Positions 45,852 to 56,411 of a stretch of 64,000 nucleotides of DNA are shown in pieces; the first letter of the stretch is position 1; each line of letters begins with the position of its first letter. A program made the translations under genes and the position numbers. The notes below the pieces were generated by a model. That model did not search any database and had not been told where the DNA came from. It was given only the letters and a program-made list of their open reading frames with translations. Where the stretch lies: positions 50,018 to 114,017 of the forward strand of contig JANYCT010000034.1 in NCBI GenBank assembly GCA_025360105.1, written 5' to 3'. This DNA is from Actinomycetes bacterium. Lineage in GTDB: Bacteria > Actinomycetota > Acidimicrobiia > Acidimicrobiales > Ilumatobacteraceae.

Positions 45852-45871
45852 AGCTGCTTATCTATTCGGTT
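45852..45871. promoter_or_regulatory. 20-base divergent gap between pyk and the histidine phosphatase
   Basis: The gap reads 7 bases, then TATCTA (TAGATA on the other strand), then 7 bases. Any -10 box for either gene must lie here and the -35 regions must sit inside the opposite gene. Neither strand gives a perfect xAnnnT box at 6-7 bases. Confidence 0.35.
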
Positions 45872-46492
45872 ATGGAGTTGTTGCTCATCCGTCATGCCCT
45901 ACCGGTTCGCCGTGAGCTCGAGGAGGGCGCAGCCGATCCCGAGTTGAGCGAGGCGGGCCACGCGCAGGCACAACATCTGGCTGATTACCTCGCGAGCGAA
46001 GAACTCCACGCAATCTACGCGAGTCCGATGAAGCGCGCTCAACAAACTGCGGCGCCGCTGGCAGACCGGTTGAACCTCAAGGTCACGCTCGTCGACGGCG
46101 TCGCTGAGTTCGATCGCAACTCCAGCGAGTACGTGCCGGTCGAGGAACTGAAGGCCTCCAACGATCCGAGATGGCAACAGATGCTCGACAACAACTGGGA
46201 CGGGCGAGACGAAACGCAGGAGGAATTCGGCCGACGCGTCCACGGTGCGCTGGAAACGATCATCGGACAGCACAGCGGACAAAACGTCGCAGTGGTGTGC
46301 CACGGCGGCGTGATCAATTCCTACCTTGCACGCGTGCTCGGCACACCCGAGAGCAGCGGCTTCTTCTACCCCAACTACACGTCGATTCATCGCGTGGTCG
46401 CCGCCCGAACCGGTCAGCGACAGATCGTCACCATCAATGAGACATCGCATCTACGTGGCACTGGGCTGCCGATCGGGCTCTACGGTGGGTGA
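45872..46492 (+). CDS. Histidine phosphatase superfamily protein
   Basis: 206 residues. It has the catalytic LLIRHALPV at the N-terminus (RHA for RHG), the YASPMKRAQQTA segment and the second catalytic histidine in VVCHGGVINSY. Members are phosphoglycerate mutases or phosphatases; this one looks like the phosphatase branch, with the substrate open. The M18 aminopeptidase gene starts one base after its stop. Confidence 0.9.
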   Translation: MELLLIRHALPVRRELEEGAADPELSEAGHAQAQHLADYLASEELHAIYASPMKRAQQTAAPLADRLNLKVTLVDGVAEFDRNSSEYVPVEELKASNDPRWQQMLDNNWDGRDETQEEFGRRVHGALETIIGQHSGQNVAVVCHGGVINSYLARVLGTPESSGFFYPNYTSIHRVVAARTGQRQIVTINETSHLRGTGLPIGLYGG

Positions 46493-46493
46493 G

Positions 46494-47777
46494 ATGACTG
46501 CGGCTCCATCTGGTCCAACCTCTGCTGGCGTGAGTGATCTCATCGCTTATCTCGATGGCTCACCGTCGCCATGGCATGCAGTGAGCTCGACTGCCCAGCG
46601 CCTCGAAGCATCTGGTTTCGCGAGAATGAGCGAGACGTCACCGTGGGACGACGTTGCCCAAGGCTATGTGATCCGCGGGGCGTCGATCGTGGCGTGGCAC
46701 CAACCCGACGGGGCCGAGGCCGCCTCACCCTTTCGCATTGTTGGCGCACACACGGACTCACCCGGTCTGCGCATCAAACCAAACCCAGATATTGGCCTGC
46801 TCGGATGGAAGCAGTTGTCGGTAGAGATCTATGGGAAACCGCTGCTGAACTCCTGGCTCGACCGAGACCTCGGTATCGCCGGCCGCGTGGTGCTGCGCGA
46901 TGGCACAGTCACCGACGTTGCGATTCACGACGCGATCGCACGGGTGCCACAACTGGCGATTCATCTCGATCGCGACGTCAACGACAAAGGCCTGTTGCTC
47001 GACAAACAGCAGCACCTCACCCCCGTGTGGGGTACCGGTCTCCCCGAAAACGGCGAGTTCGCCGAGTGGCTCGCCTCTCAACTGCACGTCGCCGCCACTG
47101 AGGTCGCGTGGTGGGAACTGTGTCTGTTCGACACCGCCACGGCGTCATTGCTCGGTGCTGATGCGTCACTGTTGACGAGCGCTCGGCTCGACAATCAGCT
47201 GAGTTGTTGGGCCGCGACCACCGCTGTGGCTACTGCCATACCGGCGCTCAGTACCTCGGTGATGGCGCTGTTCGATCACGAAGAGGTCGGTTCAGAAAGC
47301 TCGACGGGTGCGAGCGGGCCACTGCTCGCCACGGTGCTCGAACGCCTCGTTTCCGCACGGGGCGGAGACCGCGATGCCTTTCACCGGTCGATGGCCGCAT
47401 CGTCGTGCGTGTCTGCCGACAATGCACATGCTGTACATCCCAACTATCCCGAACGACACGAACCGGGGCATCGACCCATCGTCAACCTCGGACCTGCGAT
47501 CAAGATCAACGCCAACCAGCGCTACGCCACGAGTGCCGAGACGGCCGTGAGCTTTCAGCGCGCGTGCGAGGCGGTCGACGTGCCGTGGCAGGCCTTCGTG
47601 TCGCGCAACAACATGCCGTGTGGATCGACCATCGGACCGATCACTGCCACGCGACTGGGCATTCCCACGGTGGACGTCGGCGTGCCCCAACTCTCGATGC
47701 ACTCGGCTCGCGAGCTGTGCGGCGCCCATGATCCCGTCTACCTCAACAGAGCGCTCGGCGCGTTCTTCAACACCTGA
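46494..47777 (+). CDS. apeB: M18 family aspartyl aminopeptidase
   Basis: 427 residues. The zinc-site segments are GAHTDSPGLRIKPNP near residue 85, LDNQLSCWA, FDHEEVGSES and the late SMHSARELCGAHD. The M18 enzymes remove N-terminal acidic residues from peptides and form large dodecameric shells. The ATG at 46494 is one base after the phosphatase stop, so the genes form an operon. Confidence 0.92.
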   Translation: MTAAPSGPTSAGVSDLIAYLDGSPSPWHAVSSTAQRLEASGFARMSETSPWDDVAQGYVIRGASIVAWHQPDGAEAASPFRIVGAHTDSPGLRIKPNPDIGLLGWKQLSVEIYGKPLLNSWLDRDLGIAGRVVLRDGTVTDVAIHDAIARVPQLAIHLDRDVNDKGLLLDKQQHLTPVWGTGLPENGEFAEWLASQLHVAATEVAWWELCLFDTATASLLGADASLLTSARLDNQLSCWAATTAVATAIPALSTSVMALFDHEEVGSESSTGASGPLLATVLERLVSARGGDRDAFHRSMAASSCVSADNAHAVHPNYPERHEPGHRPIVNLGPAIKINANQRYATSAETAVSFQRACEAVDVPWQAFVSRNNMPCGSTIGPITATRLGIPTVDVGVPQLSMHSARELCGAHDPVYLNRALGAFFNT

Positions 47778-47807
47778 CCCCGGCGTGTAGCGGCAGCGGC
47801 GCAACGC

Positions 47808-48484
47808 CTACCTCAGGCCGACGTGCACCTGCGCGGTGTCGAACAAGACCTGCAATTCGGCGTGAAGTTCCGCTGTGAGCCGTTTGACCTCGGTGCGCGG
47901 CGCCCGCCCGCGTTCGTCGACCACGGGATAGATGGGCTTGCCGACGATCACGTGCACCTTATGCGGGTAGATGAACTTCGCGCCTTTGGGCATGACTCGT
48001 TCCGAACCACCGATGCCCACCGGCACCACAGGGACCCGGCCACGACACGCCACATAGGCAGCACCCTCGAAGAGCGGCTGAACGATTGGGCCAGACTTGC
48101 GTTCGCCCTCGGGAAACATCACCAACGGCTCACCGATGCTGAGTACATGAATGCACCGCTTGAGGGCCTCGATATCGGTGGTTCCGCGCGTGACTGGGAA
48201 GCCGCCAACCGACGACAGCAGCCATCCGAACGGACGGTTCTTCCACATCGTGTCCTTACCCATGAACCGCATACGACGACGGGTGACGCCGGCAGCGATC
48301 GGAGTATCGACGTAGCTGCGGTGGATGGGCGCGACCACATAGGCACCCGTCTTGGGGAGGTTCTCCTTACCCTCCACGGTCATTCGCGTCATCAGACGGA
48401 CGCAGCCGGTGGCGATGGCCTTCCAGAACTGATACGAGGCCTTGCTCCAGAAACTCTGATCAGCGAAGAACGACTCGACCTCGC

Positions 48485-48488
<4 letters not shown>
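47808..48488 (-). CDS. plsC: 1-acyl-sn-glycerol-3-phosphate acyltransferase
   Basis: 226 residues. The HX4D motif HRSYVD is near residue 57 and the FPEGERKSG block near residue 125; a GGSERVMPKG segment follows. It is shorter than the 340-residue homologue at 2.4 kb and fits the standard phosphatidate-forming enzyme. The GTG start overlaps the cmk stop. The order guaB1-cmk-plsC couples nucleotide and lipid genes. Confidence 0.88.
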
Positions 48489-50556
<2,068 letters not shown>

Positions 50557-50560
50557 TCAC

Positions 50561-50566
50561 AACCTC
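50561..50566 (-). promoter_or_regulatory. -10 box GAGGTT of the guaB1-cmk-plsC operon
   Basis: GAGGTT ends 7 bases before the guaB1 ATG; the match is weaker than at other leaderless genes. Confidence 0.3.
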
Positions 50567-50635
50567 AATTCGTCAGGCGTCTCGCGAAGAGCCGTCATAG
50601 GCTACGGCCTTTCTTGTATGGTGCGCGTCGTGGAT

Positions 50636-50641
50636 TAGCGT
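50636..50641 (+). promoter_or_regulatory. -10 box TAGCGT of the alpha/beta hydrolase gene
   Basis: TAGCGT ends 7 bases before the ATG at 50649; this favours that start over the GTG at 50640. Confidence 0.45.
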
Positions 50642-50648
50642 GGCGTTC

Positions 50649-51335
50649 ATGTCAGCACCCGTCGTTCTCGTTCATGGATGGGGTGGATCGTTCAGGACCA
50701 CATGGCAAAAGAGCGGGTTCACGGCCCTGCTCGAGGATGCCGACCGAACGGTGATCGGCGTCGACCTACTCGGCCACGGCGACGCTCCCAAGCCACACGA
50801 CCCCGCCGCCTACGCCGACCTCACGACCCGCATCGTCGATGCGATGCCCGACGAACCGATCGACGCCGTCGGCTTTTCGCTCGGCGCAATCACGCTGCTG
50901 CGCCTCGCCTGCCGTGAGCCACACCGGTTCAACAGCCTCGTGCTTGCCGGCATCGGCGAGAACGTGTTCCGTAGCGACGATGCCGGTACCCAGCGAATCC
51001 TCGCCGCGCTCGATGGCACGGCCGAGCCCGACGACAACATCGCCCGATTGTTCGCCCAATACGCCGACCAGGCAGGCAACGATAAAGCGGCACTCGCGGC
51101 AGTGATGCGCCGGCCACCGCAGGGTCCCTTTACCGACGACGACCTGGCGCGCGTCGCGTGCCCCGTGCTGGTTGCCATCGGCGATCTCGACTTCGCAGGG
51201 CCTGGCGATCGTCTCGCCGCTGCGCTCCCCCACGCCGAACTCGCAGTGCTACGCAAGGTTGACCACTTCGCGACACCTGAGGCATTTGCCTTCATCGACG
51301 CCGCGCTGGAGTTCCTCGACGCTGCGCCGGGATGA
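50649..51335 (+). CDS. Alpha/beta hydrolase
   Basis: 228 residues. It has VLVHGWGGSFRTTW, the nucleophile elbow GFSLGAI (Ser in GFSLG), the acid in VAIGDLDF and the histidine in KVDHFATPEA. Substrate unknown. It may instead start at the GTG at 50640 (three codons earlier), but the -10 box supports the ATG. The 3' end carries a 14-bp unit that was duplicated in front of the next gene. Confidence 0.85.
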   Translation: MSAPVVLVHGWGGSFRTTWQKSGFTALLEDADRTVIGVDLLGHGDAPKPHDPAAYADLTTRIVDAMPDEPIDAVGFSLGAITLLRLACREPHRFNSLVLAGIGENVFRSDDAGTQRILAALDGTAEPDDNIARLFAQYADQAGNDKAALAAVMRRPPQGPFTDDDLARVACPVLVAIGDLDFAGPGDRLAAALPHAELAVLRKVDHFATPEAFAFIDAALEFLDAAPG

Positions 51336-51367
51336 GCGGGCCGGGATGAGCGGGCCGGGATGAGCGA
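51326..51367 (+). repeat. Three 14-bp tandem copies at a stop/start junction
   Basis: GCCGGGATGAGCGG is present three times in tandem (last copy 13 of 14). The first copy holds the hydrolase stop as ATGA; the ATG of the last copy (51360) is the start of the Sua5/YrdC gene. Removing two units would restore a plain ATGA overlap. Confidence 0.9.
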
Positions 51368-52271
51368 TCTCATCGACGAAGCCGTCGGCGCGCTGCGTCG
51401 GGGCGCCCTGGTGGGGATGCCGACAGAAACCGTCTACGGCTTGGCCGCGGATGCAGCGAATGAGGTTGCCGTTCGGAAGATCTTTGCCGCAAAGGGTCGC
51501 CCGGCTGATCATCCACTCATCGTGCACCTCGGGTCCGCTGATCAACTCGACGCGTGGTCGAGCGATGTACCACACAGCGCCTGCGTGCTCGCCGAAGCGT
51601 GCTGGCCGGGCCCGCTCACGGTGCTCGTGCCGCGCGCCGCGCACGTGCTCGACATCGTCACCGGCGGGCGCGACACGGTTGGGCTTCGCGTGCCCGCACA
51701 CCCGATGGCGCTCGAACTCCTCGAGCGTTTCGGAGGCGGCCTTGCAGCGCCCTCTGCGAATCGTTTCGGACGGGTCTCTCCCACGACGGCAGCGCACGTT
51801 CGTGCCGATCTCGGCGATGCAGTGGATCTCGTGCTCGATGGTGGTCCCTGCCCAGTCGGCGTGGAATCGACGATCATCGATTGCACCACCACACCGCCAC
51901 AGGTGCTGCGACCGGGGGGTATCCCCAACGAGGTCATTGCCCGCCTGCTCGACAACGACCTTGCGGCACCGAGCGGCGAGCGTCGGACCAGCGGCATGCT
52001 CGCAACGCACTACGCGCCGCGGTGCCGCGTCGAACTCGCAGACTCGTTGCGCAGTGCCACGAGGCGAGCCGAGCAACTCCAAACCGAGGGCATGCGCGTC
52101 GATGTGCTCGACCCCACCACTGATCTTGTCTCTGCGGCGCAACAGTTGTACGTGTGGCTCCGCGCCGCCGATACCCGCCATCTCGATGCGCTGGTCGCTG
52201 TGCTGCCTTCGGCAACAGGCCTCGGCCACGCGATCCGCGACCGGCTCACCAAGGCCGCAGGCCTCGGCTGA
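51360..52271 (+). CDS. Threonylcarbamoyl-AMP synthase (Sua5/YrdC family)
   Basis: 303 residues with an N-terminal YrdC domain (PTETVYGLAADA, KIFAAKGRPADHPLIVHL, SANRFGRVSPT and VESTIIDC) and a C-terminal Sua5-type region (about 205-303, starting SGMLATHYAPR). Sua5-type enzymes make threonylcarbamoyl-AMP for the t6A modification of tRNA. The start was moved downstream by the 14-bp duplication, so coupling to the hydrolase is now looser. Confidence 0.9.
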   Translation: MSDLIDEAVGALRRGALVGMPTETVYGLAADAANEVAVRKIFAAKGRPADHPLIVHLGSADQLDAWSSDVPHSACVLAEACWPGPLTVLVPRAAHVLDIVTGGRDTVGLRVPAHPMALELLERFGGGLAAPSANRFGRVSPTTAAHVRADLGDAVDLVLDGGPCPVGVESTIIDCTTTPPQVLRPGGIPNEVIARLLDNDLAAPSGERRTSGMLATHYAPRCRVELADSLRSATRRAEQLQTEGMRVDVLDPTTDLVSAAQQLYVWLRAADTRHLDALVAVLPSATGLGHAIRDRLTKAAGLG

Positions 52272-52292
52272 CCGCGCGGCTCAGCCCAGTGC

Positions 52293-52895
52293 TCACGCAA
52301 ACGCTCCCGGCTGGTTCAGCTGATGCACCCAAACGTCGCGCACCTCATCGAGAAGGGGTGCCCGGACCTCACCCACTGCAACCACCGTGAGGCTCACGGT
52401 CGAGGCCCCCGCGTCGGGTACCAGATCGAGCCGACACCAACACTCGCTCGGCTCGTACAGGTGCACCTCCAGTACGTAGGGAGGGTCATCCACGAGGACC
52501 TCGCCGATCCAGGAGGTCACGATGAGTAACGCCTCGAACGCCTCAGCGGGCAATGCGTCGATCACAAACGACGGCACATCGTGCTGGACTCTCCCCGTCA
52601 GAGGTCGACCTACACGGCGTCGGCCAGTTCGCGCCCCGCGTTCGGGTGCTTGTGATCGGTCATCGTCCGTAACCACGTTGGTGGACGACGGTGCCGTGTG
52701 CTGCGCGATGGGACGCCGACCGGTGAGATGACCCACTACCGCATCGAAGGCAGCGTTGAGCGCGCGCATGTCGTCGGCGTTGCCGCCTCGATCCGGATGA
52801 TGATCGAACGCGAGTCGACGGCGAGCGACGCGGGCGTCGTTCACGGTCGCGTTGGCGTCGAGACCCAACACCTCGAACGGATCAGGCGTGGTCAC
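52293..52895 (-). CDS. DnaJ-domain protein
   Basis: 200 residues. The J domain (about 1-60) has PFEVLGLDANATVNDA and the HPD motif in FDHHPDRGGNADD. The rest has no zinc-finger or CTD region of DnaJ; it ends in a mixed alpha/beta region with no family I recognise. J proteins stimulate Hsp70 ATPases; this looks like a specialised co-chaperone. The GTG start overlaps the xylulokinase stop. Confidence 0.82.
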   Translation of the reverse strand: MTTPDPFEVLGLDANATVNDARVARRRLAFDHHPDRGGNADDMRALNAAFDAVVGHLTGRRPIAQHTAPSSTNVVTDDDRSQAPERGARTGRRRVGRPLTGRVQHDVPSFVIDALPAEAFEALLIVTSWIGEVLVDDPPYVLEVHLYEPSECWCRLDLVPDAGASTVSLTVVAVGEVRAPLLDEVRDVWVHQLNQPGAFA

Positions 52896-54307
52896 GCCAT
52901 ACGGTCGCGGAGTCCGGCGTACGCACTACGCACAACGGCAGCAGCATCCGCAGTGGAAGCATCGGAGCGGGTGATTTGGTCGCAACCTCCCAGCCCCCAC
53001 CGTGCAGCAACGATGGAGGGGTCGATCTCCTGCAGCACTGCGGCCGCCTGCACGCATGCGCCCGCAGCAACTGCCTCGGATGCTTGGGACACGAACACGT
53101 CGAGATCGCACAGGTCGGCGAGCACCTGGCGAAACGAAGCCGAGCGGCCGCCGCCACCCACCAGGATCACGCGCCGCACATCAGGCACGTGGGTACGGAG
53201 TGCATCGAGGCCATCGAGGAGCCCACACACCACGCCCTCAACGGCAGCTCGGGCGAGTTGCTCGCGGCTTGCATCAGAGCGAAGGCCCACCAACGAGCCA
53301 GTGGCCTTGGGGCGATTCGGAGTGCGCTCGCCGTCGAAGTACGGCAGCATCGTGACCCCACCCGAACCCAGCGGCGCTGCCAGCGCGAGCGCATCGAGAC
53401 CAGCGTGGTCGACGCCGAGCAGACGGGCAATTGCGTCCGTGACCCGTGTCGCGTTGAGCGTGCAGACGAGCGGAAGAAACCGGCCAGCGGCATCTGCGAA
53501 GCCGGCGACAGCACCGCTTGGGTCCTGCGTGGCCTCGCCGTGGACCGTATACGCAGTTCCGGAGGTGCCGAGCGAAATTACGGCGTCGCCGGGTTGCAGG
53601 TTGAGCCCCAACGCCGCGGCCATGTTGTCGCCCGTGCCCGGCCCGACGACAGCGTGACCCCAAGTGCCAGCTGGCTCGAGTGGACCCAACACGTGCGGCA
53701 CGACGTGGGACCAATTGCGTTCGGAGTCGATGATTGACAGCAGATCCCAGCAGTATTCGCCGGTGGCCGGCGACCAGTAGCCGGTGCCACTTGCATCACC
53801 ACGATCTGTGAACATGGCACCGGCAAGGCGATAGGTCATCCAGTCATGGGGCAACAACACATGTGCGAGGCGCGCCCAGTTCTCTGGCTCGGTGCGGTGC
53901 AACCACGACAGCTTGGCGATGGTAAACGCGGCCACCGGCACGCTGCCGCACGCCGCCACCCAGTCGGCTGCGCCTCCTGGCAGCTGCTTGAGGAGCCACC
54001 CCGCGTCGGGAGCGCACTCGGTGTCGTTCCAGAGCTTCGCTGGCCTGATGACGTCGCCCGCTTCATCGAGCGCCACCATGCCGTGCTGCTGGCCGGCAAC
54101 GTTGATCGCGGCCACGTCGGGAGCGCCGACCTGGGCCCATGCGTGCTCGAACGCCGACCACCACGCGGCGGGTTCCTGCTCGCTTCGAGGTGGCGTCGTG
54201 ACGGGATGGCGTGCTGTGGCGCTGGCAACGATCTCACCAGTGTCGAGGTCACGAACTTCGACCTTCGTCGACCCCGAGGACGAGTCGATTCCAGCAACGT
54301 GAGGCAT
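52892..54307 (-). CDS. xylB: Xylulokinase-like FGGY carbohydrate kinase
   Basis: 471 residues. It shows AGIDSSSGSTKVEVRD at the N-terminus, the sugar-site WNDTECAPD, VISLGTSGT and the nucleotide site LVGGGGRSASFRQVLADL. It phosphorylates D-xylulose or a similar sugar. The start is the ATG at 54307 (MPHVAGID); the upstream frame is not supported. No xylose isomerase or transporter is visible nearby, so the true substrate is uncertain. Confidence 0.87.
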   Translation of the reverse strand: MPHVAGIDSSSGSTKVEVRDLDTGEIVASATARHPVTTPPRSEQEPAAWWSAFEHAWAQVGAPDVAAINVAGQQHGMVALDEAGDVIRPAKLWNDTECAPDAGWLLKQLPGGAADWVAACGSVPVAAFTIAKLSWLHRTEPENWARLAHVLLPHDWMTYRLAGAMFTDRGDASGTGYWSPATGEYCWDLLSIIDSERNWSHVVPHVLGPLEPAGTWGHAVVGPGTGDNMAAALGLNLQPGDAVISLGTSGTAYTVHGEATQDPSGAVAGFADAAGRFLPLVCTLNATRVTDAIARLLGVDHAGLDALALAAPLGSGGVTMLPYFDGERTPNRPKATGSLVGLRSDASREQLARAAVEGVVCGLLDGLDALRTHVPDVRRVILVGGGGRSASFRQVLADLCDLDVFVSQASEAVAAGACVQAAAVLQEIDPSIVAARWGLGGCDQITRSDASTADAAAVVRSAYAGLRDRMA

Positions 54308-54313
54308 GCACCA

Positions 54314-54319
54314 ACAGTA
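54314..54319 (-). promoter_or_regulatory. -10 box TACTGT of the xylulokinase gene
   Basis: TACTGT ends 6 bases before the ATG. Confidence 0.5.
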
Positions 54320-54339
54320 GTGGCACAAGCGATTCGGCA

Positions 54340-55026
54340 CTAACGCCGACGGGGACCGGCCTGGGTGAACTGCGTGCCGGGCGGATCCGTTGCCCAATCG
54401 GCGGAACCATCCCAAACGTCGTCGAAGACCAGCTCACCGAGTGGGCGACGACGAACCGGGCCGTGCGATCCCTCTGGGCGACCGAGCGTGATGCACGCCG
54501 ACATCGCCACGCCATCGGGGATCGACAACAGCTCGCGAAGCTCGGTCTCCACCATCTGATGCCACATCGTCAGTGCCCCGCCGTAGCCCAGCGCCCGAGC
54601 TGCGAGCAACAGGTTCTGACACGCCGGATACACCGATGCACCTTCGTACGGGTTGGGGTCACGGTGACGCAACATGCACGCGAGCACGACGACCGGCACC
54701 TGCTCGATGTGATCGACGTAGTGCTGCATCGTGGCGGCCATACGCGCCTTTGGCGTGTTTGGAGCCGCACCCGAGCCCTCCGCGTAGCCATCGTTGTGCA
54801 ACTTGATCGCCCAACTCGCCCGGAAGGATCTGCCGAGCAACGCCTTGGCCTCCACGGCCCGCTCGCCATGGCGGAGCACGACGAAGCGAAATGGTTGCCG
54901 ATTGCTCCCGCTTGGAGCGCGCGAGGCGTGCCACAAGATCGTCGCGAGATCGTCGTCGGCGACGGGTTCGTCGCGGTAGCGGCGGATCGCACGCGTGCTG
55001 GCCAGGCCGTCGAGTAGGGAGATCAT
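54340..55026 (-). CDS. Nitroreductase family protein
   Basis: 228 residues, start ATG at 55026 (MISLLDGLASTRAIRRYR). It has SRAPSGSNRQPFRFVV for FMN binding and LLLAARALGYGGALT. It is close to nitroreductases that reduce nitroaromatics or act on flavin-like cofactors; the substrate is unknown. The -10 box GAGAAT six bases upstream fixes the start; the open frame before it is not coding. Confidence 0.85.
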   Translation of the reverse strand: MISLLDGLASTRAIRRYRDEPVADDDLATILWHASRAPSGSNRQPFRFVVLRHGERAVEAKALLGRSFRASWAIKLHNDGYAEGSGAAPNTPKARMAATMQHYVDHIEQVPVVVLACMLRHRDPNPYEGASVYPACQNLLLAARALGYGGALTMWHQMVETELRELLSIPDGVAMSACITLGRPEGSHGPVRRRPLGELVFDDVWDGSADWATDPPGTQFTQAGPRRR

Positions 55027-55032
55027 GCGTAC

Positions 55033-55038
55033 ATTCTC
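55033..55038 (-). promoter_or_regulatory. -10 box GAGAAT of the third nitroreductase gene
   Basis: GAGAAT ends 6 bases before the ATG at 55026, in a 43-base divergent gap shared with the GNAT promoter. Confidence 0.45.
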
Positions 55039-55057
55039 CACCACCCGCTCAAGGTCA

Positions 55058-55063
55058 TACGAT
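55058..55063 (+). promoter_or_regulatory. -10 box TACGAT of the GNAT gene
   Basis: TACGAT ends 6 bases before the GTG at 55070 and decides the start. Confidence 0.5.
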
Positions 55064-55069
55064 CCATGC

Positions 55070-55588
55070 GTGCAACCGGCCAACAATGGATCGATCCCGA
55101 CAAGCATCATCACCCATCGTTTGGTGCTCACTCCGCTACATCCCGACGATTCCACGGACATGGTTGTGGTGCTCTCTAACGCTTCGCTCTACGAGTTCAC
55201 CGGCGGAGAGCCGCCCGATGTCGAGACATTGCGGCGGCGTTACGAAGCACAGGTGGCGGGTCCAGGTGACACGTCGCAGACATGGCTCAACTGGATCATC
55301 CGGCTCGGAGGTTCGCGCACGGCCGTCGGGTTCGTACAGGCCACCGTCGCCGGCGAGTCGGCAGACATCGCGTGGGTGATCGGCGCCGCATGGCAAAGCA
55401 ATGGGTACGCCGCCGAGGCCGCCGCAGCGATGTGCCACTGGCTGCGCGGATCCGGCGTCAGGAGCCTCTGCGCATACATCCATCCCGACCACCTCGCATC
55501 CGCAGGGGTTGCGTCGTCATGCGGTCTCAGACGCACCGACCGGATCGACCCCGACGGCGAGTGCATCTGGACGAGCGATGCTTCCTAG
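55070..55588 (+). CDS. GNAT family N-acetyltransferase (RimJ/RimL-like)
   Basis: 172 residues from a GTG. It has THRLVLTPLHPDDST at the N-terminus and the acetyl-CoA site IAWVIGAAWQSNGYAAEA, followed by a GVRSLCAYIHPDHLAS segment; this order fits RimJ/RimL-type acetyltransferases. Substrate unknown. It is divergent from the nitroreductase (43 bases) and convergent with the next enoyl-CoA hydratase, overlapping it by four bases. Confidence 0.82.
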   Translation: MQPANNGSIPTSIITHRLVLTPLHPDDSTDMVVVLSNASLYEFTGGEPPDVETLRRRYEAQVAGPGDTSQTWLNWIIRLGGSRTAVGFVQATVAGESADIAWVIGAAWQSNGYAAEAAAAMCHWLRGSGVRSLCAYIHPDHLASAGVASSCGLRRTDRIDPDGECIWTSDAS

Positions 55589-56385
55589 CGGCCAGTGAAG
55601 TCGGGGGTGCGCTTCTCCATGTAGGCCGCAACTCCCTCGCGGAAGTCATCGGTACGGAACAACGGCAGCAACTGCAAGAAGACATGGTGCACGTTCTGCT
55701 CGAACGTCTCGGTCTCGGCGGCGCGCATCATCCGCTTGATCGCCCGCACGGCGAGGGGCGCGTTGGCAGCTATCTCGGCCGCGGTTTCGCGGGCCGAAAC
55801 CGCTAAATCGGCGTCGGCGACAACGCGGTTGACGAGACCAAGCTCGAGCGCTTCGCCTGCAAGCAGGGTGCGTCCGGTAAACGCGATCTCGGCGGCTTTG
55901 GCGTAACCGACCATGCGCGGCAGCAACCAGGTGCCGCCGCTCTCGGGCACGATGCCACGCTTCGCGAAGCCGGGGTTCAGTTTGGCCGAGGTCGCCGCAA
56001 CGCGTATGTCGCAGCCCAGCGCAATGTCGAGTCCGTAACCGGCAGCGCCGCCGTTGAGGGCGCAGACGGTGGGCGTGTCGAGATTGTGTAGCACGATGGG
56101 CGGCGCATTACGGATGTCGAACTCGCCCGGCGTCGCATCGAGCGAGCCCATGCCGCCGAGGCTGCCCTTGGGTCCGCTCATTTGCGCCGCAAGGTCGAGA
56201 CCCGCGCAAAATGCGCGCCCTGCACCGGTGAGCACGATGCAGCGCACCTCACGATCACGGTCAGCATCGAGCAGACGGGCCGAGAGTTGGTCGAGCATTG
56301 CGCCGCTGATGGTGTTCATCCGTTCGGGCGCATTCAGGGTGATGGTCGCGATGTGATCGGCCACGTCGTACAGGACTTCGCTCAT
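55585..56385 (-). CDS. Enoyl-CoA hydratase/isomerase family protein
   Basis: 266 residues. Crotonase marks are NAPERMNTISG, LTGAGRAFCAGLDL and NGGAAGYGLDIALGCDIR, with the catalytic-region segment FAKRGIVPESGGTWLLPR. The C-terminus is MEKRTPDFTGR. It acts on acyl-CoA thioesters; its role in a given pathway is not visible. The start is the ATG at 56385, with TACCGT seven bases upstream. Confidence 0.9.
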   Translation of the reverse strand: MSEVLYDVADHIATITLNAPERMNTISGAMLDQLSARLLDADRDREVRCIVLTGAGRAFCAGLDLAAQMSGPKGSLGGMGSLDATPGEFDIRNAPPIVLHNLDTPTVCALNGGAAGYGLDIALGCDIRVAATSAKLNPGFAKRGIVPESGGTWLLPRMVGYAKAAEIAFTGRTLLAGEALELGLVNRVVADADLAVSARETAAEIAANAPLAVRAIKRMMRAAETETFEQNVHHVFLQLLPLFRTDDFREGVAAYMEKRTPDFTGR

Positions 56386-56392
56386 GAACGAA

Positions 56393-56398
56393 ACGGTA
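56393..56398 (-). promoter_or_regulatory. -10 box TACCGT of the second enoyl-CoA hydratase gene
   Basis: TACCGT ends 7 bases before the ATG at 56385. Confidence 0.5.
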
Positions 56399-56411
56399 GT
56401 GCGCTCGCTGC

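Noticed and set aside
44580..45947. 455-codon open frame on the plus strand
   Set aside because: Antisense of pyruvate kinase; it also overlaps the histidine phosphatase start.
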